Assembly (NCBI RefSeq): GCF_000143415.4
Contig: NW_003314274.1
Coordinates: forward strand, 215,185 to 279,184
Origin: Selaginella moellendorffii
Taxonomy: Eukaryota; Streptophyta; Lycopodiopsida; Selaginellales; Selaginellaceae
Direction of reading: 5' to 3'
DNA: 64,000 nt
The notes under the pieces are model-generated. The model ran no database searches. It had not been told where the DNA came from and saw only the letters and a list, made by a program, of their open reading frames with translations. The position numbers and the translations under genes were made by a program. Every line of letters begins with the position of its first letter. Positions within the stretch are counted from its first letter, which is position 1. This document shows, one piece after another, positions 24,256-35,834 of the stretch.

Positions 24256-27200
24256 ATGGAGGATCGCGATGGCGATCTGGTCCGGGAAGATCCAGCAGCA
24301 GCAGAGACATCGCCAGCAATGGATAATGGAGATCCAGCAGCGGGATTGGAAGGAAGAGGTAACGCAATCGCTTCCAAGAGCACAGAGGAAGCGACGAGCT
24401 CGCTCCAGGCGAGCGATTCCTCGGCCAGGGCATTTGGATTCACCAGGATCGAGGAGCCGCTTGCTGTGGAAGGAAGAAGGTGCGAGCTGTGCGGTCGGGG
24501 TAGTGAGACGATCGAAGAGCTTAATACCACGGCGATAGTCGCCGGTGGAGATAGCACTGTGGGAAGAGGTGGATTAGGACGATTGTTGGGGCCTATCTGT
24601 GACAAGATGGGCGTTGCCGCGGTGTGGATTCATCAGGAATGCGCAGTGTGGAGTCCCGAGGTGAGCATACATAGTAGTTTTTCTCAAAGAAATTTTTTTT
24701 TCTCTTGTTCATAGGTCTATTTCCTTGGTGTTGGATGCTTGAAAAACGTAAAAGCTGCTCTTCGACGAGGAAGATTTCTGAAATGCAGTCGCTGCAAGCA
24801 GCCCGGTGCCACGATCGGTTGTCGAGTTGCTCGCTGCCCTCGGACATATCATCTGGTAAGAACTTCTAGTATTTTGCAGCGATCATTGGTCGTTCCTCTC
24901 TCAGCCTTGCGCTCGACAATCTGGCTGCAGCTTCAACCACAAGCGCTACCTTATGTCCTGCGCCGAGCACGTGAAGCTGTTTCTTCTGCAAGACAAAAAG
25001 AGACTGCGGGAGTGCATGATCGACGACCAGCTTTCCAGAAAAAGCTTCAAAGAGACCAAAGTTGCGGAGAATGCCGAGGACGATGAGTTTCTGAAGCGTG
25101 AGAAGAAGAGACTGCATCGCGATCTTGCTCGGCTAGCTCCAGTAGTGCTCGGGGGTGATAGTTCAACGGCACAGGGTGATGCGTTTAGATACGAAGGCTG
25201 GGAATCTATCGGTGGTCTCCGGAACGTAGTGCAGTGCTTGAAGGAGATGGTAACGCTGCCTTTGCTTTACCCGGACATCTTCCACAAAGTTGGGATAGTG
25301 CCACCTCGTGGGGTGCTTCTGCATGGTTACCCTGGTACAGGCAAGACACTTGTTGTGCGAGCTCTTCTAGGCGCTTGTGCTCGCGGCCAGCAGAAGATAT
25401 CGTACTTTTCTCGGAAGGGAGCAGACTGCTTGGGAAAATACGTTGGCGACTCCGAGCGGCAGCTTCGCTTACTGTTTCAGCTAGCGGAGCAGTCTCAGCC
25501 TTCCATCATCTTCTTCGACGAGATCGATGGACTTGCTCCGAAGCGAACGAGAAACCAGGATCAAACGCACAGCTCAGTTGTTTCCACGCTACTCGCCTTG
25601 ATGGATGGTCTCAGCCCGAGGGGCTCGGTGGTGGTCATAGGGGCTACTAATCGTCCAGACTCCCTCGATCCAGCACTGAGGCGAGCTGGACGTTTCGACC
25701 GTGAGATATTTTTTCCTCTGCCTTCGGTTGCGGATAGAGAAGCCATTTTGAGAGTCCATACGAAGACATGGAAGCACGGGCCTTCCCGTGAGGTGCTGTC
25801 ACTAATGGCGAGATCCACAGTCGGGTTTGCTGGAGCGGACTTGCAAGCCTTGTGCGCGCAGGCTGCTATGGTGGCACTGAAGAGAACAGTCTGCCTTCAG
25901 GATCTTCTCAGCGTTCCGTCAAGAGAATCGACTGAACTTTTAGATTTGCATATTCAAGCGGAGGATTGGTTCGCTGCACTAGCTCAGGCTGGACCCCCAT
26001 GCTCTCGAAGATTGCTCGGAAGTGCCTTGAGCGAGATACAAATCTCGCCACTGCCGCGGTATTTAGTTCCGGTCCTGCTAAGACCCGTTCTACGCGTCCT
26101 ATCCCATCTCGAGTCCGACGGCAGGTTCTCGCTTCCTTTCCAGTTGCGAAAGCCGCTTGCTTTCGTCAAGGAAAAGAAGCTGGTTGATACTGCAACCTCG
26201 TGGTCGCCAGCGATATTGAAAGAGGTGGAGATAGCTTGTAAGGGAGCTGGGATAGTTGCTGGTGACGACTTTGAGGATGTGGATGGGAATATTGCCGTCG
26301 AAACGATATTGATGAAAAAGTTGGGGAACGCCTGGAAGACGGACAGCCTGCGGATACTACTAACGGGCACTCCAGGAGATGGGAAGAGTTTGGTGGCAGC
26401 ATCGATTCTACACGTCTTTCAGTCTTGCATGCAGGTTTTTCTACTGAGCTTGCAAACTATGATCCAAGCAGGGTCAGGAGAAGTGTCGGAGGGGCTTATT
26501 CAGATTCTAAGTAAGTTTTTTTCTGGCATCATTATAACTGGACTTCACTTTATATTTTCAGGCGAGGCAAGAGCTGTTCCATCCGTCGTGTTTATGCCGA
26601 GAGTGGAGTCGTGGGCTTTGGAACAAGAGTGGGAAATTGGAAATGAAGAAGAAAAGTCTCTTGTTTCGTCTAGAGCGTGGGGAACCTTCTTGCAGCAAAC
26701 TCGGTCATTACCTTCAGATCGTCCTGTATTCTTTTTGGTAAGCCGCTCTGTGCTCGCTCTTGTGCTCATTGCAATGTCTGTTAATGCAGGCGACCTGTGA
26801 CGACCAACAACTTACGTCTGACGTTTTGAGTTTCTTCTCTGCTCCGACCTCGAGCTCAATGTCTACGCTAACACACCGTGCATGCGTCGAAGTTCAAGTG
26901 CCTACGGAGAGCGAAATCATGGAGGTTTTGGACCGTGCAGCGGATTCTCTCGCCCTTGATCTCTCAACAGCGACAAAGCAAACGTCTGTGACTGAAATAG
27001 AAACTATAGATCCTCCAGAGACAACAAAAGAAGCGAGCATTGCTGCGAGCCAAAGCGGTCCTATTGCACCCCCTCCGGAACCAGCGAAACAACGGTGTCC
27101 AACTCTTGACGCGGTTCGTCTCTGTGGTCACCAGCTTTTAAACTCTCCGCACTTCATGGCTATTCGACAAGCAACTCTGAGACTAAACGCCGGTCCGAGC

Positions 27201-28032
27201 CTATATCTCGAGAATCCTTACAGTGGACTCTGGGTGATGAAAACTGTCGAGAACGAAGAGGCAACACGAGGTGATACAGAAGAAGTGGCTCACGCTATTA
27301 TCAACACCGACGAGAAAGTGGACGAGAAAGTGGACAACAGCAGTAATGCCAACGAAAACGCACTGGAATCGGCTCGTAGACGCGCCCTTGAACCAGACAC
27401 AGAAGAGAATGGTCCAGACGACGCGAGCAGGACAGTACGAGGCCTCGATGCTGTGGCACTCAAGGCATGCAAAGGCTTTTACACAAGCGGTCTAGACATG
27501 AACTTGGAGCTCAAGTGTGTGATGGAGCTCCTCCGTGAGAAGCTGAACAGGAAATCGAGTAGAAGGAGCCAGTGGTTTCGTTATCAGCTTTTGGCTCAGG
27601 CCGGTGCTCTTCAAGATCTTATGGAGTGCTGGGTTCATGAGTTGAGACGGTATGCTCGTTTCTTTCGTTTTTTGGCTACTCACAGCTACTTTGTGTTGTA
27701 GGCTGGAAAGTCGTGACAGGAAGCCCAGATTGACGCAAGCTTCATCCGATGGTACTGTTCAAGAAGGCTCTGCAGATAGAAAGCTAGGTAGCTCAAGCAA
27801 GAGTGTGGCAAACCGGCGGAAAATGGGCAATTTGTCGCACCAGTCGCTTGAAAGCCTGAAAGCCACAGCCACGAAGCTTTTTGTCGATGTCTGGGATAAA
27901 CAGGGGCGCAGTTTAATGGTGGATAAAGTCCATGACCTCGTCAGCGAAACGTCGGCCATGATATGTGGTGAGCTTAGGAAAAAGACTGATGTAGTTGCGG
28001 GACTTTCTTCCATAAGAAGCAAATGCTTATAA
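24256..28032 (+). CDS. Extended-PHD finger AAA+ ATPase (ATAD2-like, plant type)
   Basis: Six exons (24,256-24,660; 24,715-24,855; 24,905-26,510; 26,562-26,737; 26,790-27,649; 27,702-28,032), introns 49-54 bp, all GT-AG and in phase: 1,172 residues. An acidic N-terminus is followed by an extended PHD zinc finger (CELCGRG, WIHQECAVW, CSRCKQPGATIGC, YHLPCA, CSFNHKRYLMSCAEH). The first AAA domain is complete: Walker A GYPGTGKT (about residues 323-330), Walker B IIFFDEID (about 383), sensor IGATNRPD, arginine finger RRAGRFDRE. The second has GTPGDGKS but its Walker B is replaced by VVFMPRVESW, as in ATAD2-type proteins where the second ring is inactive. The C-terminal half is acidic and coiled. 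No bromodomain is visible. It resembles the Arabidopsis At3g15120 type (recalled, not searched). Likely nuclear, acting on nucleosomes or histones. Confidence 0.88.
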
Positions 28033-28297
28033 CAAACTATAAACTCAGTTTTGCCTGCAAACCAAAGACAAAGTGTTAAGCATTTTTTTAATGCGAATTT
28101 GTGATTGACAATTGGAAGGAAAAAGTTTATAGTGTCTGGCTACAAAGGCATCAATAAAATACAATGATATAAACTTTTAAAAGTTTAAATTTAAATCTTT
28201 AAAAGTTGCAAAATATTAATGTAGTGGGATTTTGATAGCTATCACATTAATTTCAATTTAGATTACTCATTCCTATATATAAATTAAGATTTTTAGG

Positions 28298-28341
<44 letters not shown>

Positions 28342-28945
28342 CATTTCCATATTCCATACACTTACATTAGTAGAAATGGGAGGTAATTTTGATTGTCTTG
28401 AGGAGTATTTAGATTTATACTTTTGATTTAGATCTAGCTTTTATATCATTTAAATATCTTTTTTTATATAGCTTATTAATCTATTCTCTTTTGTTTTTCT
28501 TGTTTTCATTTATCTTCATGGCAAAATAGTAACCTCTTCCTTTTTGACTTTGGAGCAATAATTGGTGTAATTATTTGAGTTATGTGGTTGCAATTGAATA
28601 ATCAAACTCAGTAAATAGAGCATTCATGATATATGGTACAATGCCTCCTCCTTTTATTGCTAATGGTTAGAGTTCTTTCGTAGGAATCTTGGGGATCATA
28701 TATACAATTGATTTATTCACTTTATGGTAATTGTTACCTATCATTCTTATAATGACACTTAGCATTTGTATGTATTTCCTATATGTTTTAAAGAGATAGC
28801 TTTGCAATGGTACAATGGTTTGAAAGTAGCCACTCGTGTGAATTAGAGCATTTTCCTAGATGTCTATAAGTGCATATTTGGATATGCTAACGATTGTAAG
28901 GATGCCTTTTAATAATTGCATTGTTTTCATTAAAGGATATATGAG
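28033..28945. other. AT-rich intergenic DNA with repeat
   Basis: 3' flank of the PHD-AAA gene, then AT-rich repeat sequence. 28,200-28,390 is an inverted relative of about 56,900-57,040 and 58,085-58,210. A (TA)n run lies at 28,299-28,339. No gene. Confidence 0.55.
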
Positions 28946-29858
28946 TGTCGCGAATGTGATTTCGGGTATTGAAAGATATTTGTTGGCCAGTCCTTATGGG
29001 CACTCTTTCCTTACTGCCATGACGGCAAAAGGTCAGTACTGCTGGTTCCCTTCAATAACCTTTTTTGTCCAAGTGTTAATTTACTGGGCTTAGCATCTGT
29101 ACTTAGCCAAATGGACATAAGGTAGGAACTCCTATGTGTTTCTAGTTGAGCATTCTTGGCCTGGCTCTTAGTTTTCTTTTGCTCTGTCTTACACTGGCTT
29201 AGCAAGAACCCTCACATATTGAGACTAGTCCCTCAATATCACTAGATGATAGTTTACCGTGTCTACCAAACACCTTCGCTATCACACCCTTTGTGTTGGT
29301 CTCATTTCAGTCGCAAATGCTATTTATGGAAAGTGCCTGGATTAGCTCATTTGGCATATCTACGGAATGTAAAGATCGGCCTGAACACAATGGTGTTCAT
29401 CCCGTGTCCAAATTCGCAATCTAAGGACATTCTATATTTAATAAGTTTCGAGCTTGTCCCAGAGACTAACTCTTGGTACTAAAAGAGGCTTGGGGTGAAA
29501 GCCCAAAGCGTGTGTTCCTCAAGGGGGGGGGGCTATGGGGGGTTCCAAATGTATAGTAGGGATAGTGGTTGGAATGCATGTCTGACCTAAGACATTAGTT
29601 TGGCTTTTGCTAGGCTGTGTTGCTCCTTGTTTTGCATCTGGCTTGGGTCTAAGCCCAAGCTCCACACTGCTCTAGTCGGTGGGGTACCCTCCTCCTCGCG
29701 TTAGGCCACCGGTATGCCAAAATTGTGCCAGACTCTGTTTGACACCATTTTGAGTGCAGGTGCTGGATATGGGGAGCTAGTGCTCGTGGGATTGTACCGG
29801 ACCCTCGTTTCGTAGTGCAACGGGCTTAAAGTTCGGCTCCAAATTCAGGTGCGCTACA
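28946..29858 (+). repeat. Gypsy-2 5' LTR
   Basis: 913 bp, TG...CA. Contains a poly-G run (29,524-29,533) and the inverted repeat GCTTGGGTCTAAGCCCAAGC. It is followed by TT and the primer-binding site. Confidence 0.93.
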
Positions 29859-29860
29859 TT

Positions 29861-29871
29861 TGGTATCAGAG
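29861..29871 (+). other. Gypsy-2 primer-binding site
   Basis: TGGTATCAGAG is complementary to the 3' end of plant initiator Met-tRNA, the usual primer of Ty3/gypsy elements. It lies two bases after the LTR. Confidence 0.9.
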
Positions 29872-30049
29872 GAATTGTCTCAGCGATTCCTATCCAACTT
29901 TTGTCAGATTTTCTGACTCAAGTTGCATACGCAGAGACTTTTCTAGTAGATCCGAAGCGACCTGTATAGGATTAGTTGGATTGCACCATTTGGTAAGAAT
30001 GTTATATGCATGTTCAGTTACTGATAGAGGCATGCATGCAGCTAGCAGG

Positions 30050-33000
30050 ATGGTGAAGAGGAACCGTGCTGATGACGCTAAAACCTCTAGACAGGCGAAT
30101 CGAGAGGAGGAAACTCCTGCTAGAGATGCTGCGGAAGAGGCTGAGGCCAAGTCAGAAGAGGAAGAGCTGAATGCTGTAGTGTTGCAGCGTACGGCTCAGG
30201 AAGTTGAGATCGAGAATTTGCGAAGGGAGATTTGCAAATTGAAGAAGGAGAACAAGAAGAGGAAGAAAGAGGCTGAGGCAGCTAAACCAGCTAAGCCTAA
30301 GCAACCGGACTCCTCTTCAAGTTCTGAGGACGATGAAGTTCTGCAGCCGCCCCCGGTTGCATGAGTTTCAAAGTTCAACCCTCCGAAACCACCCAACTTC
30401 AGAGGTATGCGGAACTATCAGGTTTTGGAAGACTAGGTCTACGATATGGAGAACTACTTTATAGCAGCAGACGTAGATGATCATACAAAAGTTGTGTGCG
30501 CGCAATCCTTTCTCACTGATCATGCCAAAACTTGGTGGCACCAAGTGTGTGCTGAAAAAGGGCAGACTAGAAGTTGGATCAAGATGTGGTCTCGTATCCG
30601 TAAGGAATACTTACCGGATGATCTTGGTCTGAGACTTCGCGTAGAGCTGTGGCGGTTAAAGTAGCAAGGGGATCTCATGCATTATGTTAATGCGTTTGCT
30701 TAGAAGTGCATTATGATTGCAAATATGAGTGACGAAGATGCTCAGAGTTATTTCCTGGAGGGTTTAAGTTCACTTTCTCACAATGAAATTTTGAAGTTTA
30801 AGCCAAAGACGTACCTGGAGTGTAAGGAGGCTGCGCAACAAGTTGCCTTTAGTCACTCACTCATTGAACAATATCAACAACCATATGCTGGTAACTTGGA
30901 TAAGAATAAAAATTCTGAGAATAAACAACATGATCAAAAACAAAGGGTGGAAAGTAGGTTCTGCCCTGGACACTCACAAGCAACGGTTAACAAAGGTGGT
31001 GGTGGTTGGAGACCACCAGCAGCTTCTTCTAGTCCTAGGCCCTCGGTTCCTCCTCCTAGTGGGTACAAGCAGCAACAACCTGCAAAACTTGCTCCTAGCG
31101 GAACAGGTAGTATGGGTCATTGCTTCCATTGTGGAGAGTCGGGACATAGGTCCTCAGAATGTCCCAACAAGCATAAGACAAGGTCTCGGGTTAATGTCAT
31201 GAGGGAAGACGGTGGTGGTGAAGCTGAAGGGGTTGACGAGTTGGTCAATGCAAACTATGAGGAAGAAGAGGTGAGTAACTTTTGTTACTTTCCTCAAGCT
31301 TTTCTTGCAGTCAATGCAAACACTGATCCGTTGATGTATCTGGTAGGCTTTGTCCGTGGACACCGAATCCGAGTGATGATTGACATGAGAGCTACACATA
31401 GCGTGATATCCAAAGACTTAGTTAAGTTGTTAGGATTGAATGTTGAGCAAATGTCGCCTATGCACTTCTGGTTTGCGGAAGGTGGGCAAGTAGCCAAAAA
31501 GGTTGTGAGTGATGTTCCAATAAAGATATCCAAGTGAAAAGAAAAAGTGGACTTGGTAGTGTTGAAGATACTAGATTTTCAGATGGTGTTTGGTATGGAT
31601 TTCTTCAACAAGTATATAAAAGGGATTTATGGTGCTGGACAAAGTCGTATCACGTTGAAGTCAGAAGGACGCCCTAATGTATCCTTTCAGTTGCAAAAGC
31701 ATTCCTCAAAGGATTGGGATGCAAAGTTCCTGATTGCGAGGGCCGCTCAAAAAGCAGCTAAGAGGGGATGTCGGACCTTTTGGGTTCAAGTGATGGAAGC
31801 TGAGAGTGTTGGTGACTCAGTTCGAATCTTTGACAGAGTTGATCCTGTACTAAAGAGGATATTGGAGTTGTTGGCGAGGAATCAGGATATCTTTCTGAAG
31901 GATTTGCCACCAAGGCTACCTCCTAGCCATGAGGTTGATCATCGGATTGAGGTTATTCCGGGTTCTAAACCACCTACAAAAGCTCTATATCGGTTGAACA
32001 TCAAGGAGATGGCTGAACTCAAGAAACAACTCACAAAGCTTTTTGACAAAGGTCATATCCAACCAAGCAAGTCACCTTATGGAGCGTCGGTCCTTTTTGT
32101 TATGAAAAAGGATGGAACCATAAGGATGTGTATTGACTATCGGGCACTCAACAAGATCACGGTTAAAAACAGTTATCCTTTGCCTTGCATTGATGACTTG
32201 TTTGACCAACTCTTAAAGGCTAAGTATTTTATACGACTTGATTTGCGGTCTGGGTATCATCAGATACAGGTGGCAGATCAGGATGTGAAGAAGACAGCCT
32301 TTAAGACTCGGTATGGATCTTATGAGTTACTTGTCATGCCGTTCAGGTTATGCAATGCTCCGGCAACGTTTAGCACTATGATAGATAGAATATTCGGAGA
32401 TTATCTGGACACATTTGTTGTCCTACATATCGATGATGTTCTAGTCTTCAGCGAAACGTTGGAAGATCATTTGAAACACTTGGAGCTAGTGTTTCAAAAG
32501 TTACGCAAACACAAACTGTATGCTAAGGAAAGTAAGTGCGCTTTTGGACAATTGCGCGTAAACTTTCTCGGACATATAGTTGGTGGTGGCGTGATTGAAG
32601 TCAATCTAAAGAAGGTGGAAGCAGTGAAGTCCTGGGAAGTCCCGACCACTGTATCAGATGTTCGTTCCTTTCTCGGTTTGGCAGGATACTATCGCAAGTT
32701 TGTCCGCAATTTTGCAAGAATTTCTCTTCTGTTGACTGAGTTGACGAAGAGTAGTATTCCGTTTCATTGGACACCAGCTTGTCAGTGTGCTTTTGTATGG
32801 TTGAAGGAGATCTTGACTACGGTTCCTATTCTTAGGATCCTAGATCTTGATAAACCCTTCGAAGTGCATTGTGATGCGTCTGGCTATGCTATCAGTGCCA
32901 TGTTGCAGCAAGATTGTGACAAAGCGGTTGGTGTTACGCTAAGGCGACATGGTTGTCCCGTTACGTTCTATTCCAAGAAATTGGATGAGACCCAACGAAG

Positions 33001-34831
33001 ATGGCCAACACATGAGAAAGAGATGTTTGCTATAGTGTCAACCCTGGAATACTGGAGACACTACTTGGGTGAACATACCAAGGTTTAGACGGATAATAAC
33101 ACACTAAGCTACTTTGCTATGCAGCCTAAGCTTATGCCGAAGTAGGCTCGTTGGCAAGAGAAGCTTGCTAGATATGATATTGAAATCATATATAAACCTG
33201 GTAAAAACAATATTGTTCCGGATGCGTTGAATCGTCAAGCTCAATTCCGGGCAATATCGGCAATTAGTTCGGACTGGTTGGAGGTTGTTCGGGCTTCGTA
33301 TGGAAGTGATCCATTGGCAAAGGCAATCTTATGCCGTGCAAGGTTGTTGAAGTAGTGCCCTGGTAGTGAAGCAGCGAAAGTTGCTAGTCACACTAATGCG
33401 AAGTTTCACTTCTCAGTTCGGGATGGGCTTATATTCTATAAGCATAAAAGATTGTATCAGGATTTGCAGCAGTTATTTCTGCGGGAACATCATGATGTTC
33501 CAGCAGCGGGACATGGTGGACAGCGAAAGACTTTAACTTCATTGAAAAAGGGATTTTTCTGGTCTGGTATGGAAGGTGATGTAGCGGACTATGTCCGTTC
33601 CTACCCTATATGCCGGCAATGTAAGTGCAGAACTGAGAAGCAAGCTGGGAAGTTGCAATGCATTCCAGCACCGGCATGGCCATTTCAAAGTGTGACACTT
33701 GATTTCGTCACTTACTTGCCGAAGTTTAAGGGTTATGATACTTTGATGGTGGTTGTGGATCGGTTGTCGAAGATTGCACACTTCATTCCAACTATGGGAA
33801 CAGTGAATGCGAAACAAGCAGCAAAGCTCTTTTTCCATGAAGTAGTGTGGGTTCGTGGTCTTCCTGAAGAGATGATTTCGGATAGAGATTCAAGGTTTAC
33901 GGGGAAGTTTTGGGGCACATTGTTCCAATTGTTTGGTACCAAGTTAAAGTTTAGTACGGCTTATCATCCTCAGACTGATGGGCAAACCGAACATGTGAAT
34001 GCTCAAGTTGAGGATTATTTGCGGCACTATGTCGCGGCAGACCAATGCGACTGGGTTGAGCATTTAAATACAGCAGAAATATGTTATAACAACACATTTC
34101 ACAGCGCTATAGGCTGTTCTCCATGAGAGATGCTGCAAGGAAATGCTTGTGGGGTTCCTCAACAGATCGTTGTACCAAAACCAATGACTGAAGTGTTGGT
34201 CCCAGCCGTTGAAACTTTAGCGGAGCAGCTATGCCAAGGTTGGTCTAGAGCTATTGAGGCGATGAGCAAAGCTCAAGATAGATATCGACGTGATAAGGAT
34301 CAACATCATCGGGATGTATCCTATCAAGTGGGAAATCAGGTGTGGCTATCTTCCTGGAACTTGACCATTAAGGGTTCTCTGTCTCGGAAGCTCTTGCCGA
34401 GATATATTAGACCCTATCGGGTGTTAAAACGCATTGGTGATGTATCTTATAAGTTAGATCTTCCGGATGAGTTATCTTAGCTACATGATGTGTTTCATGT
34501 CAGTTTACTGGCACCATATCTTGCTGCTGTGGAACGCTCTACGGATATGCGTCCTCCGCCAGTAATCGTGGATGGTTAACCTGAGTATGAAGCTGAATCT
34601 ATCTTGGATTCTCGATTTCGGAGACGGGCTTATGCGAAGGAATATCTAGTTAAGTGGAAAGGTTACCCGACTTGTGAATCAACTTGGGAACCTCTTAGGA
34701 ATCTTACACATGCTCGTGAGCTTATGAGAATAGTAATAAAAAATAGCTTTTGTAAACCTTGTAATAAATCTTGCAAATTAATAAAGTCATATATTTCTAT
34801 AAATCAAAGTGTCGTTTCTCTCGTTCAATAG
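30050..34831 (+). pseudogene. Gypsy-2 gag-pol polyprotein, single frame with 11 stops
   Basis: One reading frame spans gag to chromodomain without a frameshift. It is broken by in-frame stops at 30,362, 30,434, 30,662, 30,701, 31,535, 33,086, 33,143, 33,353, 34,124, 34,478 and 34,577. Order: acidic coiled N-terminus and gag capsid; zinc knuckle CFHCGESGHRSSEC; protease with the catalytic DSG changed (IDMRATHS where IDSGATHS is usual); RT with MCIDYRALNK and the catalytic box as HIDDVLVF; RNase H (VHCDASGYAISAML, EKEMFAIV); integrase zinc region (HHDVPAAGHGG, CRQC), core VVVDRLSKIAHF, ISDRDSRF, HPQTDGQTEHV; then a chromodomain (EYLVKWKGYPTCESTWEP). Family knowledge: it copies the element RNA and integrates it. 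With 11 stops and a damaged protease this copy is dead. Confidence 0.93.
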
Positions 34832-35111
34832 TACTTGGGTCAGTTTTGACAGGCTGACTTTGGCACTTTGGTGCATAGGTCCAATCCATAACCATGGGGA
34901 TAACTATTATAGACTGATCACAAGTCCCCGCCTCTCTCTCGTTGGCTCATTTTCGAAAAGGGGCATGGTCGTGTAAACAACTTAATTTGCCAATTTATAA
35001 TAGTTCTCTAAATCTTCCCGACGGGGTTGATTTCTTGCTCAAGGGAAGTTGGGCCTCTGGCCTTCTCCCTATGTCCCTGCGGGCAGGGATGTATCATTCC
35101 TTTGTAAGCTG
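34832..35111 (+). other. Gypsy-2 3' internal untranslated region, left part
   Basis: Non-coding sequence between the chromodomain and the 19-kb insertion. It resumes after the insertion at 54,296-54,521. No further domain was found in it. Confidence 0.7.
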
Positions 35112-35115
35112 AGTG

Positions 35116-35160
35116 AAGCTCTATTTCGTTAAAGTGGGATTTATTCAGTAAAATGGGACT
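35116..35160 (+). repeat. Left terminal inverted repeat and subterminal block
   Basis: The first 24 bp are the exact complement of the last 24 bp at 54,268-54,291. A second TAAAATGGGAC block follows, as in the MITEs. Confidence 0.93.
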
Positions 35161-35834
35161 AGGTACAAATTTTCAAGTATTTGAAAATGACGTGAAATTA
35201 TATGTTTTTTGTCCAGGGGCTAGACATATTTGGGGCATGGTGACTAGTGCGGTGACTTTGTGTCCAGACTGAGTCCATCTGGTTGTATAATAAATCTCAT
35301 TGTCAAGGTGAACAAGCCGAATCTGAAGCTAAAGAAGAGCGATGGCATGCGCCCACACACTATTTGTTTGTTCATTGAGCGTGTGGTGAGCTTTCCAAGA
35401 TGAACGTCATTCCTATTAGCCAGACATATAACTTAATGGTGAGAACATTTAGATATTATTCAATGTTATCTTTTTCTAACGAATCTAATTGTGAAGGTGT
35501 AGCAAGAGGCATTGCTAGTCTGGAGAAGTCATTTAACTCATTTGACCCTTAGTGTATTTTCATGAAACTAAATAACATTCATATTATTAAGGAATTTCTC
35601 TAGTACCTTTTTTTTATGACATAGAGGCTTGCATTTCTTTCAAAGGTGATTTAGTAAAAGGCCTGAGGGCACATGCCATTCTATTTCTCAGACCGGTATT
35701 AAGATATACTAGTGCAAAGGGAAAAAGGTATTTGGTGATCAAGTAAATGGCATGAGGGCACACGCCATTATAAGCCTAAGCGCTAGTGGACACCTCCTTT
35801 TTGGTGTCACGCCTCACGCCATCACGCCATGCCA
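35161..35834. other. Left subterminal non-coding region with palindromes
   Basis: No gene. Contains 22-bp palindrome copies at 35,342-35,363, 35,658-35,679 and 35,747-35,768, plus a run of CATCACGCC-like pieces at 35,806-35,842 just downstream of the transposase stop. Confidence 0.65.
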
